A DNA stretch of 51,075 nucleotides from Chitinophagales bacterium (GTDB lineage Bacteria; Bacteroidota; Bacteroidia; Chitinophagales; Chitinophagaceae), in contig JAATGJ010000080.1 of assembly GCA_015654695.1 (NCBI GenBank), positions 1-51,075 of the forward strand, given 5' to 3'. The number at the start of each line of letters is the position of its first letter. The first letter of the stretch is position 1. A program made the translations under genes and the position numbers. Under the pieces are notes generated by a model. It was not told the DNA's origin, made no database searches, and saw only the letters and a program-made list of their open reading frames with translations. Shown here piece after piece: positions 35,701 to 43,261 of this stretch.

Positions 35701-36441
35701 GAGCTAACAAGCAGAATTCCAAATGAGAAAATTAAAAAGAACCTTGATAAATTAGACATCAAATTTGAAGGTGATATTAAAGAGCATAAAGCTTATGATT
35801 TAGTATTAGCTACAAATATGATAAGCGTTGGGCTTGATGTTAGTCGTTTAGGAATTATGGTAATGAATGGAATGCCTCCAAACACAGCCGAATATATTCA
35901 GGCTAGTAGCCGAGTTGCTAGAAAAAATGAGGGATTGGTTATTGCATTATACGACCCATTCAATAGCAGAGATTTATCATTTTATGAAGATTTTGTTCAG
36001 TTTCACAAAACCTTTTATAAGCAAGTCGAGCCTTTAACTGTAACACCTTTTGCAGAGAATGCCCTAGAGAAAATGCTTTTCACATTAGTACTTTCTTACT
36101 TTAGACATTCTACAATTTACACAGCAAACGACACTGCAACCGCACTTATTGATGAGAAGGTAAAAAGTGAGCTTCGAGAAAATGCAATTGGTTTATTTAA
36201 AAATCATTCATTTGTTAAACAAGACTTAGCTCTAATAACTGAAAAATTAGATGCGTTGCTGATACAATGGAAATATAAAATTGATGCTCAAAGAAATTTA
36301 AAATATTATTGGAAAGACCATCCGCAAGAATCTCTAATGACACCATTACAGGATAAAAAAAATGAGGCTGATATATTGATTGCAATGCAATCAATGCGTA
36401 GCGTAGAACCCAACTCAGAAATTTTAATTAAGCAATACTAA
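32785..36441 (+). CDS. drmA: DISARM helicase DrmA
   Basis: The 1218-residue protein is a superfamily-2 helicase with Walker A FPTGGGKT (Lys579), a DELH-type motif II (IIQDELHLLNG, 796-799), motif III STAT (832-835), motif V ISVGLDVSRLGIM (about 1013-1025) and motif VI QASSRVAR (1039-1046). A Cys-rich insertion (CQWC ... CLNEGC) lies between motifs I and II. The N-terminus has a long acidic stretch and then SNTFFPSHFGISFCVD, a known DrmA-type segment. DrmA and DrmB form the DNA-translocating core of DISARM, which blocks phages by recognising non-self DNA. It overlaps the gene before it by four bases and is followed by drmB after three. Confidence 0.88.
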   Translation: MSTSLNRNKVIKRVEKEIIGPGSDIFLCDDNLKNEIIEGKPLQRYFSAILFPKQLQPNASDNGQEENKDEDVDENFDLLADTPQDSEQTGKEKEKFEEDEDDPTDTQPKYTSNTFFPSHFGISFCVDKSCKSFKTIISFGNYKKADFNEIKLPYQGGEVNLLNESGLNYFVAFDEDNKTLYQTKKTQRTEGSKLTADYLLLQDSLKSLRQKADKDLALYKYISKLFFKDKYKRYNNEIEIQISIDDVLNTPNKHLELVISQTANCNSEHWHKEIKENLILHLKLYNNTKDKYFIKAVIENKTPIPKKKFSLSKEKVNQVCCFQTEIKIESDKLLPFRDYKTHLYKTEEDKMLDYLYRNKLAFGIGHNTACNWENSSTNQTPAWIKSTFLPEYDVKSQSSQTDKIKSDVLSIKNISSFNLNKENVIQNLQTITNAYLGWINSEETEAKGNEFGIRNITKCKAIHQRISNGIKLLAENENALKAFQLANTAIYLQMFQSQQHFNSKKEGYEVWERNETLQYSFAEYASKPYPTDSEGKVKEPIWRPFQLAFILQCLASFVDENSNEKDLIDLLYFPTGGGKTEAYLAVSAFLIFWRKIQYPDTSAGVNIIIRYTLRLLSAQQFERATKLILACEFIRNNSKDLGKEKISIGFWIGSSSIPNKLKNDQGRDAEAKLIKLLEKFQKQTYKPNYDVNPFQLSNCQWCNTKIISRLKQTDTIYQIGHRINKQLHSYCLNEGCHFSERNGGLPIVLIDEDVYSHPPTILFATVDKFAMLAWKSEATSLFNNGENRKPELIIQDELHLLNGTLGSLVGLFENAILALCTTENQRPKIIASTATVKNVDKQIRGLYGREASVFPQYATNADDTFFSKVIEESKRKYLGVLPTGKTTVMTNLQLLASLLYARLEVYQQSENKEDADQFWTLLSYFKSLKEVGRFSNKINSELKPVIKQLQTRYLNDSYKSANNYLKLSYRNIELTSRIPNEKIKKNLDKLDIKFEGDIKEHKAYDLVLATNMISVGLDVSRLGIMVMNGMPPNTAEYIQASSRVARKNEGLVIALYDPFNSRDLSFYEDFVQFHKTFYKQVEPLTVTPFAENALEKMLFTLVLSYFRHSTIYTANDTATALIDEKVKSELRENAIGLFKNHSFVKQDLALITEKLDALLIQWKYKIDAQRNLKYYWKDHPQESLMTPLQDKKNEADILIAMQSMRSVEPNSEILIKQY

Positions 36442-36444
36442 TTT

Positions 36445-38331
36445 ATGCCCAACGATAAAATAAAGCACGGAAGAAGTAAGCATATTTCAAATTATGGTGG
36501 TGTTGGTTCCATTATTGAAACAACAGATTGTTCAATAATAATAGAAACCTTTGATAACTGGGGCTACAATGACTTGAATGAAAAGCTTGCTCAATATATT
36601 ATTAAAGATGACCGGCTTTTAGAAAGACTTAAAAGTCGTTTTCAAAATTTAAAGCATTTAGTTTCAATCCCCGAATTCAAAAGTTATAAATTTAATAACC
36701 CTCCGATTGTTCAACCAAAGGCTAATTATTTCCCTAAATGGTTTTATTGTAACACTTGTAATAAACTAGCCGAATATTCCGAATGGAAAGAACGATGGAG
36801 AAGTTCAGGCAAAAATCTTGATTTTTTTAACCCGCCAAAATGCAACAACAGGGAATGTAAAGAATCCAATTTAGAGCAAATTCGTTTTGTTATGACTTGC
36901 ACTAATGGTCATATCCATGATATTCCTTGGGAATATTGGAATAACCGCTTACCAACTGATAGAACCAACGAAGAAGAAGATAATGACGATGATTCAAAAA
37001 ATGCAAAACCAAACGGACCACAATTAAATTTTTCAAAATGTTGTTCTGAACAAAGTTTAACATATAAAATTAGTCGTGAAAATACAGAGCTATCAGGTAT
37101 TTGGATTGAATGTTCAAAGTGTAGTAAGAGACAGAATTTAAAAGGGATTTTTAACTATGAACAGAAATGTAATGGAAAAAAATATTGGTTAGGTCAATTT
37201 AATGGTAAGTTTTCTGAAATAGAATGCACGGAAGTAACCAGTGTGAAAGTAAAAACAAGTAATAGTGTTTATTATGCAAATACTTTAAGTAGTCTTTTCA
37301 TTCCTGAAATGCAAAACCCACTTTCTTCCGAAATCAGGATTGATATTGACAATATGGCTGAAAGTAAAAAATTTACTAAAGAGCAAATTATCCAGCTAGT
37401 TAGCATTCAAAAGGGAATTTCAGAGGACCTTATTTCCCAATATTTAGAAACAGGTGAAATAAAATATATTCCTGACAATGTTTATCGCCAAACTGAATAC
37501 GATTACTTTTTAACCAGAGAACAACCTGAAAACAATCAAATAAAATTCAGACTAATTGATTATAGTGAACAGATTTTCGGATTTTCTAAAATCGTTAAAA
37601 TTGACAAGCTGAAAAAAATAACAGTACAAACATCCTTTACCCGAAATGAGCCTATAGACATTGATTCAATCCTTCAAGAGCAGAATGAGTATGAATATAA
37701 TGTAGAAAGGCAATCTGTTTCAAAAAACAATTTCAATACAAGAACACTTCCAGCATTAGAAAGTTATGGTGAAGGGATTTTATTTGTTTTGGATAGTGAA
37801 AAAATGGAAGAATGGGAAACCCAAGAGCAAGTAATACTCCGAACAGAAAAAGTTAGGAAAAATGCTAAAAATGCTGATTGGAAACTTCATCAAATAATTG
37901 CGCAAACTCTTACTCCAAGAAAAATTTTAAGTCATACACTGTCTCATTTACTGATTCGTGAATTAGAATATGTTTGTGGTTATCCAAGTTCATCCTTACA
38001 AGAAAGGCTTTTTGTAAGTGAGACAATGAATGGTTTTTTAATATCTGCATTTGACGGCACAGACGGATATTTGGGTGGATTAGCAAACCTTTGTAACGAC
38101 TTAAACGAGTTGAACAAAATAATAAAGAGTGCAATTTTTAGGGCGACAGATTGTTCGTCAGACCCAATTTGTTTGGAATCAGAAGGGCAAGGTGTTGGGC
38201 AATTAAATTTAGCGGCTTGCCATTCTTGTACTCTGACGCCTGAGACGACTTGTGAACTTTCAAATTTATATCTTGATAGAAAATTAATTATTGACAATGA
38301 ATTTGGTTTCTTTAAATCATTAATACAATGA
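36445..38331 (+). CDS. drmB: DISARM protein DrmB (DUF1998)
   Basis: The 628-residue protein starts RSKHISNYGGVGSIIE, as DrmB proteins do (R-x-x-x-I-x-x-x-G-x-G-S-I). Paired cysteines follow (CNTCNK, KCNNREC, ECSKCSK), then the HTLSHLLIRELEYVCGYPSS block and at the C-terminus the DUF1998 zinc signature ACHSCTLTPETTCE (Cys592, Cys595, Cys603). DrmB partners the helicase DrmA in DISARM. The stop overlaps the start of another frame by four bases (ATGA), as at the other junctions of this operon, so a further gene once followed. Confidence 0.9.
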   Translation: MPNDKIKHGRSKHISNYGGVGSIIETTDCSIIIETFDNWGYNDLNEKLAQYIIKDDRLLERLKSRFQNLKHLVSIPEFKSYKFNNPPIVQPKANYFPKWFYCNTCNKLAEYSEWKERWRSSGKNLDFFNPPKCNNRECKESNLEQIRFVMTCTNGHIHDIPWEYWNNRLPTDRTNEEEDNDDDSKNAKPNGPQLNFSKCCSEQSLTYKISRENTELSGIWIECSKCSKRQNLKGIFNYEQKCNGKKYWLGQFNGKFSEIECTEVTSVKVKTSNSVYYANTLSSLFIPEMQNPLSSEIRIDIDNMAESKKFTKEQIIQLVSIQKGISEDLISQYLETGEIKYIPDNVYRQTEYDYFLTREQPENNQIKFRLIDYSEQIFGFSKIVKIDKLKKITVQTSFTRNEPIDIDSILQEQNEYEYNVERQSVSKNNFNTRTLPALESYGEGILFVLDSEKMEEWETQEQVILRTEKVRKNAKNADWKLHQIIAQTLTPRKILSHTLSHLLIRELEYVCGYPSSSLQERLFVSETMNGFLISAFDGTDGYLGGLANLCNDLNELNKIIKSAIFRATDCSSDPICLESEGQGVGQLNLAACHSCTLTPETTCELSNLYLDRKLIIDNEFGFFKSLIQ

Positions 38332-38420
38332 CAATCCTACATGGATCGTTTGGCTTTCAAAGTTTGTTTAACTTTAGGCATGGCGTTAAACTTTTACCTC
38401 TTTGTCCCGATAGTAATCGA
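38328..38420 (+). pseudogene. 5' remnant of a fifth island gene (drmC?)
   Basis: An ATG at 38328 overlaps the drmB stop in the same ATGA manner as the other genes of the operon. It reads MTILHGSFGFQSLFNF and then turns into sequence without protein character (Cys/Trp/His-rich), and the frame runs on into the lysozyme gene in another phase. In DISARM the next gene is usually drmC, a phospholipase D-like protein. The likely explanation is loss of all but the first codons. The end coordinate is approximate. The stretch to 38520 has nothing else I can name, except a CCCGATAGTAATCG-like repeat fragment near 38406. Confidence 0.35.
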
Positions 38421-38544
38421 AATTGGTTTTGTGTCGTAGGTTCAGCAAAAAAGGGGATTGCTAAAAATAGCGTAGGATCGAGTTGGCAAAGTCATATATG
38501 CTTAAATTATGTAGGAGATGCTGTTTATCGTGACGCACAACGTT

Positions 38545-38552
38545 TATATTTG
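38545..38552 (+). promoter_or_regulatory. -7 box of the lysozyme gene
   Basis: TATATTTG is a full match to TAnnTTTG, 32 bases before the ATG at 38585. It shows that the native, non-island sequence has begun by here. Confidence 0.5.
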
Positions 38553-38584
38553 CCCTGCTTTCTTACAAAAGCATCCATCTTTTC

Positions 38585-39355
38585 ATGCCACGCCGCCGAA
38601 AAAAGAAGTTCCCCCGCTGGATCATTTCCTTTATTGTAATCGCCGTGCTGGCTTTTGCTGCGTGGACAGGCTACCGGTGGTGGATGTACCGTAAGGCGAA
38701 ATTTACCCGCTATCCTGAGTTCGGCATCGCTATCCCTTCTGACTATTCCATTCATGGTATTGATGTATCCAAATACCAGGACATTATCGCCTGGGAAGAA
38801 GTAAAGGCGATGAGAGTAGATAATATCCAGGTGGGATTTGCCTTTATGAAAGCGACTGAAGGGATCGGCAACAGGGATCCGCAGTTTCACCGCAACTGGA
38901 AAAAAGCCAAAGCCAATAATATCGTCCGGGGAGCTTATCATTTTTTTGTCGCTTCAAAAGATGGCAAGATGCAGGCGCAGAATTTTATCAAACGGGTAGA
39001 GATAGAACCCGGTGACCTGCCGCCAGTGCTTGATGTAGAACAACGAAATGGCGTAAGTACGGCACAACTAAAAAAAGAAGTAATGAAATGGCTGGAGACA
39101 GCGGAGAACTATTATAAAGTAACGCCGATCATTTATACCAATGTTGATTTTTATAAACAATACCTGGGCAGCGACTTTGATAAATATCCTTTGTGGGTAG
39201 CGCATTATTATGAAGAACAGCAACCCCGCATCCAGCGCAACTGGATATTCTGGCAGCATAATGACCAGGGAACGGTGAATGGCATCATACACAAAGTTGA
39301 CTTCAATGTCTTTAAAGGAGATTCATTAGCATTCAAAAACATTCTTGTCAGGTAA
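38585..39355 (+). CDS. Glycoside hydrolase family 25 lysozyme-like protein
   Basis: The 256-residue protein has a basic N-terminus and one membrane anchor (about 13-30), then a GH25 domain: IHGIDVSKYQ, FAFMKATEG, VRGAYHFF, the catalytic pair region PPVLDVE, PIIYTN, LWVAHY and FWQHN. Such enzymes cleave the N-acetylmuramic acid to N-acetylglucosamine bond of peptidoglycan. The membrane anchor places it in the periplasm, so a role in wall remodelling is more likely than export. It lies just right of the island and has its own promoter. Confidence 0.92.
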   Translation: MPRRRKKKFPRWIISFIVIAVLAFAAWTGYRWWMYRKAKFTRYPEFGIAIPSDYSIHGIDVSKYQDIIAWEEVKAMRVDNIQVGFAFMKATEGIGNRDPQFHRNWKKAKANNIVRGAYHFFVASKDGKMQAQNFIKRVEIEPGDLPPVLDVEQRNGVSTAQLKKEVMKWLETAENYYKVTPIIYTNVDFYKQYLGSDFDKYPLWVAHYYEEQQPRIQRNWIFWQHNDQGTVNGIIHKVDFNVFKGDSLAFKNILVR

Positions 39356-39392
39356 AAGTTTGTACCTTGTTTTCTTCAAAAAAATAATTTGT

Positions 39393-39617
39393 ATGGAGCA
39401 GGGATGGGACCCCGACGTGAAAAAGTTTTTCCTGAAGATCATTAATTCTTTTTCACTTGGATTATTGTGGATGATGAGCGCCGTAGGAGCAGGCCTGTAC
39501 TTTAGATTAGCATACAGAACAGATATTTCCATTGTCTATGTCATCCTGTTTTATGTATTCTTTTCAGCAACCCTGGTCCTGCTGGTATGGTACCTGTACC
39601 GGCTTTGGAACAAATAA
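39393..39617 (+). CDS. Small two-span membrane protein
   Basis: The ATG at 39393 (MEQGWDPDVKKFFLKIINSFSLG) is preferred over the longer frame, which overlaps the lysozyme gene. The 74-residue product has two transmembrane helices (about 17-36 and 45-66) and a short YRLWNK end. No named family is recognised. It lies 37 bases after the lysozyme gene on the same strand and may be co-transcribed with it. Confidence 0.65.
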   Translation: MEQGWDPDVKKFFLKIINSFSLGLLWMMSAVGAGLYFRLAYRTDISIVYVILFYVFFSATLVLLVWYLYRLWNK

Positions 39618-39705
39618 CTTTTGTTAGATTTTATCAAAATACCTGCCATACGGTATAGCCGCCTGATTAAAATAGGTTATTTTGAACGCATATTTTACCA
39701 ACACC

Positions 39706-40128
39706 ATGGAATTAAAACAGGTAAGCAAACGAATATTCATCATTGGTACATTGGTCATCTGGACTATTAAGTTTATTATCAGGCCCATGCATTGGTTTGA
39801 TGATCCGGCCAGGTTTTTCCTGGGCATTGCACCCAATCTCTTTGGTTCTTTCCTGGTCCCCTTTGCCGCTTATTGGTTTTTTAGCGGAAAGAATTTTTTT
39901 GTAGCAAGAGTTTTTCGTATCCAATCTATGTATGATCTCAGGCTGGTATGCCTCATGGGGTTTGGTATGCTTATCATTAACGAATACCTGCAGCTCATTC
40001 CCTTCTTTGGCCGTACGTTTGACTATAATGACATTGTTTTTTCTTCCATAGGCCTGGTGGCCTCTCATTTCGTTTTTGGTAAAATTCAATCCCGCAAAAA
40101 GAGGGATTACCAAATTGAGGCTAATTAA
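39706..40128 (+). CDS. Four-span membrane protein with a VanZ-like C-terminus
   Basis: The ATG at 39706 is taken as start; the longer frame needs a TTG. The 140-residue product has about four transmembrane segments. The C-terminal half (NEYLQLIPFFGRTFDYNDI, then SSIG) resembles the VanZ-like pattern E-x-x-Q ... GR-x-x-D-x-x-D ... N-x-x-G, though shortened. Function is unknown. It converges on the SPFH gene with a 4-base overlap of the 3' ends. Confidence 0.6.
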   Translation: MELKQVSKRIFIIGTLVIWTIKFIIRPMHWFDDPARFFLGIAPNLFGSFLVPFAAYWFFSGKNFFVARVFRIQSMYDLRLVCLMGFGMLIINEYLQLIPFFGRTFDYNDIVFSSIGLVASHFVFGKIQSRKKRDYQIEAN

Positions 40129-41027
40129 TTTTTCGCATCCAGTATTATAGGAGCATTGCCTTTCCCCATAATGATCACTTTTGAATTAGCTGATTTCGCC
40201 AGTTCCAGGTAGGCTTTGATCTGCTCATATTGCAGTTGCTGGTCGGTTAATCCTATATTGATGATCCGCTGGTAATCGGCAATACCCTGTGCTTCCACTC
40301 TTTTTCTTTCGGCTTCCTGTTTCTCTTTCAGCAAAACAAATTGCATTTTCTGGGCATCCTGTTCCGCATTGATCTTTTGTTCAATAGTCGCTTTCACTGA
40401 TTGCGGTAAGGTGATATTCCTTACCAGTAATTGTTCCAGGATCAATCCCCTTTTTTTAAAATCATTTTCAATACTGGTAAAAATGCGTTGCTGAAATTCA
40501 TCCCGCTTGGTAGAATACAGGGCGATAGCTTCATAATATACCGAGTTGTCGCGGATCTTGGTCCTTGTTACCGGCCGCACGATCTTATCAGTATAATCAT
40601 CGCCGGTTTCTCTTAACAGCCTGGGGGCTTCAGAAGACAGCAGTTTGTACAATACAGTAAGGTCAATCGTTACTTCTAATCCGTCTGAAGTTAAAACCCG
40701 GATAGCATCATCAGCCGATTGTACACCTTCATCAAGCTGGCCGCTCATGGTATAGTTTTGTGTTTTAATGTCAAGTTGTTTGACTTCTACAAATGGGTTA
40801 ACAAAATGCAGTCCGCTGCTGAGTACATCATTCTGCACTTTTCCAAACAGTGATTTGACGCCTACCTGCCCGGCGCCAATTTGTACGATGCATTTTGTTA
40901 ATACACCGGCGATGATTAATACAATAGCCAGGCCGCGGACGATATTCGCAAACCGGCCATACTGAGGGTTTCTTTGCAGGACAAAACCTGCGATCAAAAC
41001 AAGGATACCAATAATGATGAGCGCCAT
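40125..41027 (-). CDS. SPFH/prohibitin-family membrane protein
   Basis: The 300-residue protein has two closely spaced N-terminal helices (about 2-18 and 31-50), then a Band-7/prohibitin domain (VQIGAGQVGVKSLFGKVQND, GLHFVNPFVEV, EVTIDLTVLYKL, VRPVTRTKIRD) and a long coiled coil (about 215-265; NAEQDAQKMQFVLLKEKQEA). Such proteins form large membrane rings or microdomains. The best match in memory is the prohibitin group rather than HflK/C, and no hflK/C partner is present. It ends in a converging 3' overlap with the VanZ-like gene. Confidence 0.9.
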   Translation of the reverse strand: MALIIIGILVLIAGFVLQRNPQYGRFANIVRGLAIVLIIAGVLTKCIVQIGAGQVGVKSLFGKVQNDVLSSGLHFVNPFVEVKQLDIKTQNYTMSGQLDEGVQSADDAIRVLTSDGLEVTIDLTVLYKLLSSEAPRLLRETGDDYTDKIVRPVTRTKIRDNSVYYEAIALYSTKRDEFQQRIFTSIENDFKKRGLILEQLLVRNITLPQSVKATIEQKINAEQDAQKMQFVLLKEKQEAERKRVEAQGIADYQRIINIGLTDQQLQYEQIKAYLELAKSANSKVIIMGKGNAPIILDAKN

Positions 41028-41051
41028 ATAAAAAATTTTAATTTTAAACTC

Positions 41052-41474
41052 TTAGCTGCTATGATCGGAAACGATCATCCAGTTACCATTTATTTTTTGG
41101 AATAATAAAGTAAAATGTCCTTCCAGGTTGCCAATACTCCGCTGCAAATGCCATTTTCCAATTACCTGGTAATATTCTGATGAAAGTTTCTTAACGACCA
41201 GCAGTGTGAAAGCAAGCTTACCCATGGAAGCGGTATCGGGATAATTTTTTTTATAATTAGTCAATGTATTATTCCAGCCATAGGTTATACCGCTCTTACC
41301 AATAAACATCAATGAATCGTTTTCCCAGTACCCTTTCATAAAACTTTCAATATCGCCGTTGTTCCAGGCAATGGTCTGGCTGTTTAATAATTTCCGGATG
41401 GACAGCTTATCATCTGACTGACCGGAGGCCTGTAAAGCGCCAGCAAGAAAAAGAAGTAAAACAACTTTTTTCAT
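41052..41474 (-). CDS. Secreted DUF4440 / NTF2-like protein
   Basis: The 140-residue protein has a signal peptide (MKKVVLLLFLAGALQASGQS) and an NTF2-like fold of the DUF4440 kind: SIRKLLNSQTIAWNNGDIES, FMKGYWENDSLMFIG, then strands with EGHFTLLFQKINGNWMIVSDH at the end. Such domains bind small molecules or act as small hydrolase-like folds, but no active-site residues can be assigned. It precedes the SPFH gene by 25 bases on the same strand, so they may share a transcript. Confidence 0.8.
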   Translation of the reverse strand: MKKVVLLLFLAGALQASGQSDDKLSIRKLLNSQTIAWNNGDIESFMKGYWENDSLMFIGKSGITYGWNNTLTNYKKNYPDTASMGKLAFTLLVVKKLSSEYYQVIGKWHLQRSIGNLEGHFTLLFQKINGNWMIVSDHSS

Positions 41475-41526
41475 GAAAAATATTTTTCAAGGTAACTCAA
41501 ATACAACAAAGCCGGGCGCAAAACTC

Positions 41527-41919
41527 TTAATGATCGCAATCGTCCGCATGTGCATGATTGTGTACGCGACAGAAGCGGAAATTTAAAATATGCGCCAAAA
41601 TAATAAAAGCCACAGCCGGGATCAATAACCAGGTTTCATAGTGAATGAAGAACAATTTCAAAACAAGGAGGATAATACCAACGCTAAACAAAATAAAAGG
41701 TAAAGGGTTATGATGATGACTGCGGTACCCATGATAAAATGAATAGCTGCCAATACCAAAAGCCAGCATGACCATTCCCATTTCGAAAAATAGGTTGTGA
41801 ATGATATTAATGCCAAACAGCGGCAGGCTGGTTAAAAAAAGGGGAAGCAAGGCACAATGAATGGCGCAGGCCAGCGAAGCGGTAATTCCAAGTGCGTCCC
41901 AGTTTATTTTCAATTTCAT
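41527..41919 (-). CDS. MerC-domain membrane protein
   Basis: The ATG at 41919 (MKLKINWDALGITASLACAIHC) is preferred. The 130-residue protein has four transmembrane segments. The first helix holds the MerC Cys pair (ACAIHC) followed by ALLPLFLTSLPLFG, and the C-terminus is His/Cys-rich (FRCRVHNHAHADDCDH). MerC proteins were named as mercury-uptake proteins; in Bacteroidota the similar proteins probably carry other metals. The gene is divergent from the SCO1 and Fur genes, with a palindromic operator candidate inside its promoter. Confidence 0.85.
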   Translation of the reverse strand: MKLKINWDALGITASLACAIHCALLPLFLTSLPLFGINIIHNLFFEMGMVMLAFGIGSYSFYHGYRSHHHNPLPFILFSVGIILLVLKLFFIHYETWLLIPAVAFIILAHILNFRFCRVHNHAHADDCDH

Positions 41920-41926
41920 GAAGAGG

Positions 41927-41959
41927 CGAAAATACAAAAAAAGCAACAATGTTGCAAAA
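41927..41959 (-). promoter_or_regulatory. merC-like gene promoter with embedded operator
   Basis: On the minus strand TTTTG (41955-41959) is a -33 box and TATTTTCG (41927-41934) a near-consensus -7 box, exactly 20 bases apart. The palindrome GCAACA-A-TGTTGC (41943-41955) lies between them, so a bound repressor would block the polymerase. Confidence 0.55.
41943..41955. promoter_or_regulatory. Palindromic operator for a Fur-family regulator (proposed)
   Basis: GCAACA and TGTTGC are perfect 6-base arms with one central base, between the divergent merC-like and SCO1 genes. The Fur-family gene is two genes away on the plus strand. Fur-family sites are dyads of about this half-site size, so autoregulation of the cluster by metal is likely. 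Confidence 0.5.
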
Positions 41960-41983
41960 TAATAATCAGGTCTTATTATCGTT

Positions 41984-41991
41984 TATCTTTG
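41984..41991 (+). promoter_or_regulatory. -7 box of the SCO1-fur transcript
   Basis: TATCTTTG is a full match to TAnnTTTG, 17 bases before the ATG of the SCO1-like gene. Confidence 0.5.
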
Positions 41992-42008
41992 CGTAAGAAA
42001 TATTTAAA

Positions 42009-42617
42009 ATGACAAAGAAGAACTGGCTCTATATCGGATTTTTCTCGGTGCTTGTTGTTTGCTTTTACTTTGTTATTACAGCGCTGGTGCCGGATTTTGG
42101 TAAAAGAAACCTGCCACCGGTCAGCTATGTAAGGCCCTTTGCTTTTACCGACCAGGATGGCAAACCTTTTACAGAAAAAGATGTGGCGGGTAAGGTATAT
42201 GTAGCGGAATACTTCTTTACTACCTGCAAAGGCATCTGCCCGATCATGAACAATAATATGCGGAAAGTATATGAGCGGTTTAAAAATGAAAAGGGCTTTC
42301 TTATTCTTTCACATACCTGTGATCCTAAAACCGATTCTGTGCCGGTATTAAAGAGATATGCGGATTCAATGGGCGTAGCATCTTCCAACTGGATATTCCT
42401 GACGGGAAGAAAAGACAGCCTGTATAATATGGCGAGGGTCAGCTATGTGATTGACGATCCTAAAGACAACCTGGCGGATACAAAAGATGATTTTTTACAT
42501 ACACAGTTCTGGGCGCTGGTAAATAAGAACGGGGATGTTAAAAAAATTTATGACGGCCTGAAGCAGGGTGAAGTAAATGAGCTGATGAAGGATATAGAAA
42601 AACTTCTTACCGAATAA
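42009..42617 (+). CDS. SCO1/SenC family copper-delivery protein
   Basis: The 202-residue protein has one N-terminal membrane anchor (about 5-26) and a thioredoxin-like domain with the SCO motif CKGIC (Cys73, Cys77) and the distant copper-ligand His164 (FLHTQ). SCO proteins bind copper at the membrane and hand it to the CuA site of cytochrome oxidase, or act as thiol-disulphide switches. It lies 28 bases before the Fur-family gene and is divergent from the merC-like gene, so a metal-responsive cluster is implied. No oxidase gene is nearby. Confidence 0.92.
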   Translation: MTKKNWLYIGFFSVLVVCFYFVITALVPDFGKRNLPPVSYVRPFAFTDQDGKPFTEKDVAGKVYVAEYFFTTCKGICPIMNNNMRKVYERFKNEKGFLILSHTCDPKTDSVPVLKRYADSMGVASSNWIFLTGRKDSLYNMARVSYVIDDPKDNLADTKDDFLHTQFWALVNKNGDVKKIYDGLKQGEVNELMKDIEKLLTE

Positions 42618-42645
42618 ATTTGTTGTACTAAAGAAACGGGAAACT

Positions 42646-43074
42646 ATGCATGAAGAGATAAAAGATATGCTGAAGAAGAATAACCTGAGTATTACCGGCA
42701 GCCGGGAAAAGATACTGGGCCTGTTCCTTAACCAGGAAGGTGCGCTGGCGCATGGGGATATTGAAAAAAAAGCCGGTGAAAAGTTTGACAGGGTTACTGT
42801 ATATCGCACCCTGCAGATATTTGTCGAAAAAGGCATCATACATACTATCCCCACTGCAGATAATTCCATACGCTATGCACTATGTAAAGACAACTGCTCC
42901 GAAGGCCATCATCATGATCAGCATATCCATTTTCAGTGTACTAACTGCCACAATACGTATTGCCTGGATGATATAGTCACACCTGATATCAAATTACCGA
43001 AGGGATATGTTTCTTCACATATCGAGGTAGTAGTAGAAGGAACCTGTAAAAATTGTAAGTCACCCGTAGCGTAA
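42646..43074 (+). CDS. Fur-family metal-dependent transcription regulator
   Basis: The 142-residue protein has a winged-helix N-terminus (ITGSREKILGLFLNQEGALA, DRVTVYRTLQIFVEKGII) and a dimerisation/metal domain with a His-rich site (GHHHDQHIHFQC) and two CxxC pairs (CTNC, CKNC) that would hold structural zinc. Within the family it resembles Zur/PerR-type proteins; the sensed metal cannot be fixed from sequence. It follows the SCO1-like gene closely and probably binds the palindrome at 41943-41955. A weak hairpin lies at 43076-43096, and nothing else is seen up to 43261. Confidence 0.9.
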   Translation: MHEEIKDMLKKNNLSITGSREKILGLFLNQEGALAHGDIEKKAGEKFDRVTVYRTLQIFVEKGIIHTIPTADNSIRYALCKDNCSEGHHHDQHIHFQCTNCHNTYCLDDIVTPDIKLPKGYVSSHIEVVVEGTCKNCKSPVA

Positions 43075-43261
43075 AGGGTTATAAAAAGATAGCCCTCATG
43101 TAGAAACAGGAGGACTAAGGTTAAGGCTCTGATTAGTAGCTATTTTGTATTGACGGTTTCGCTCAAATCAACCAGTCAATTAATTAGCATCTTTCTCAAT
43201 CAAATATAGTTGCTCATTTTGACATCTGCGCATCGAAGGCATACCATTTAGCGGGTATTTT

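Noticed and set aside
43076-43096. Terminator after the Fur-family gene
   Set aside because: AGGGTTAT/ATAGCCCT can pair with one G-U, but no T-run follows.
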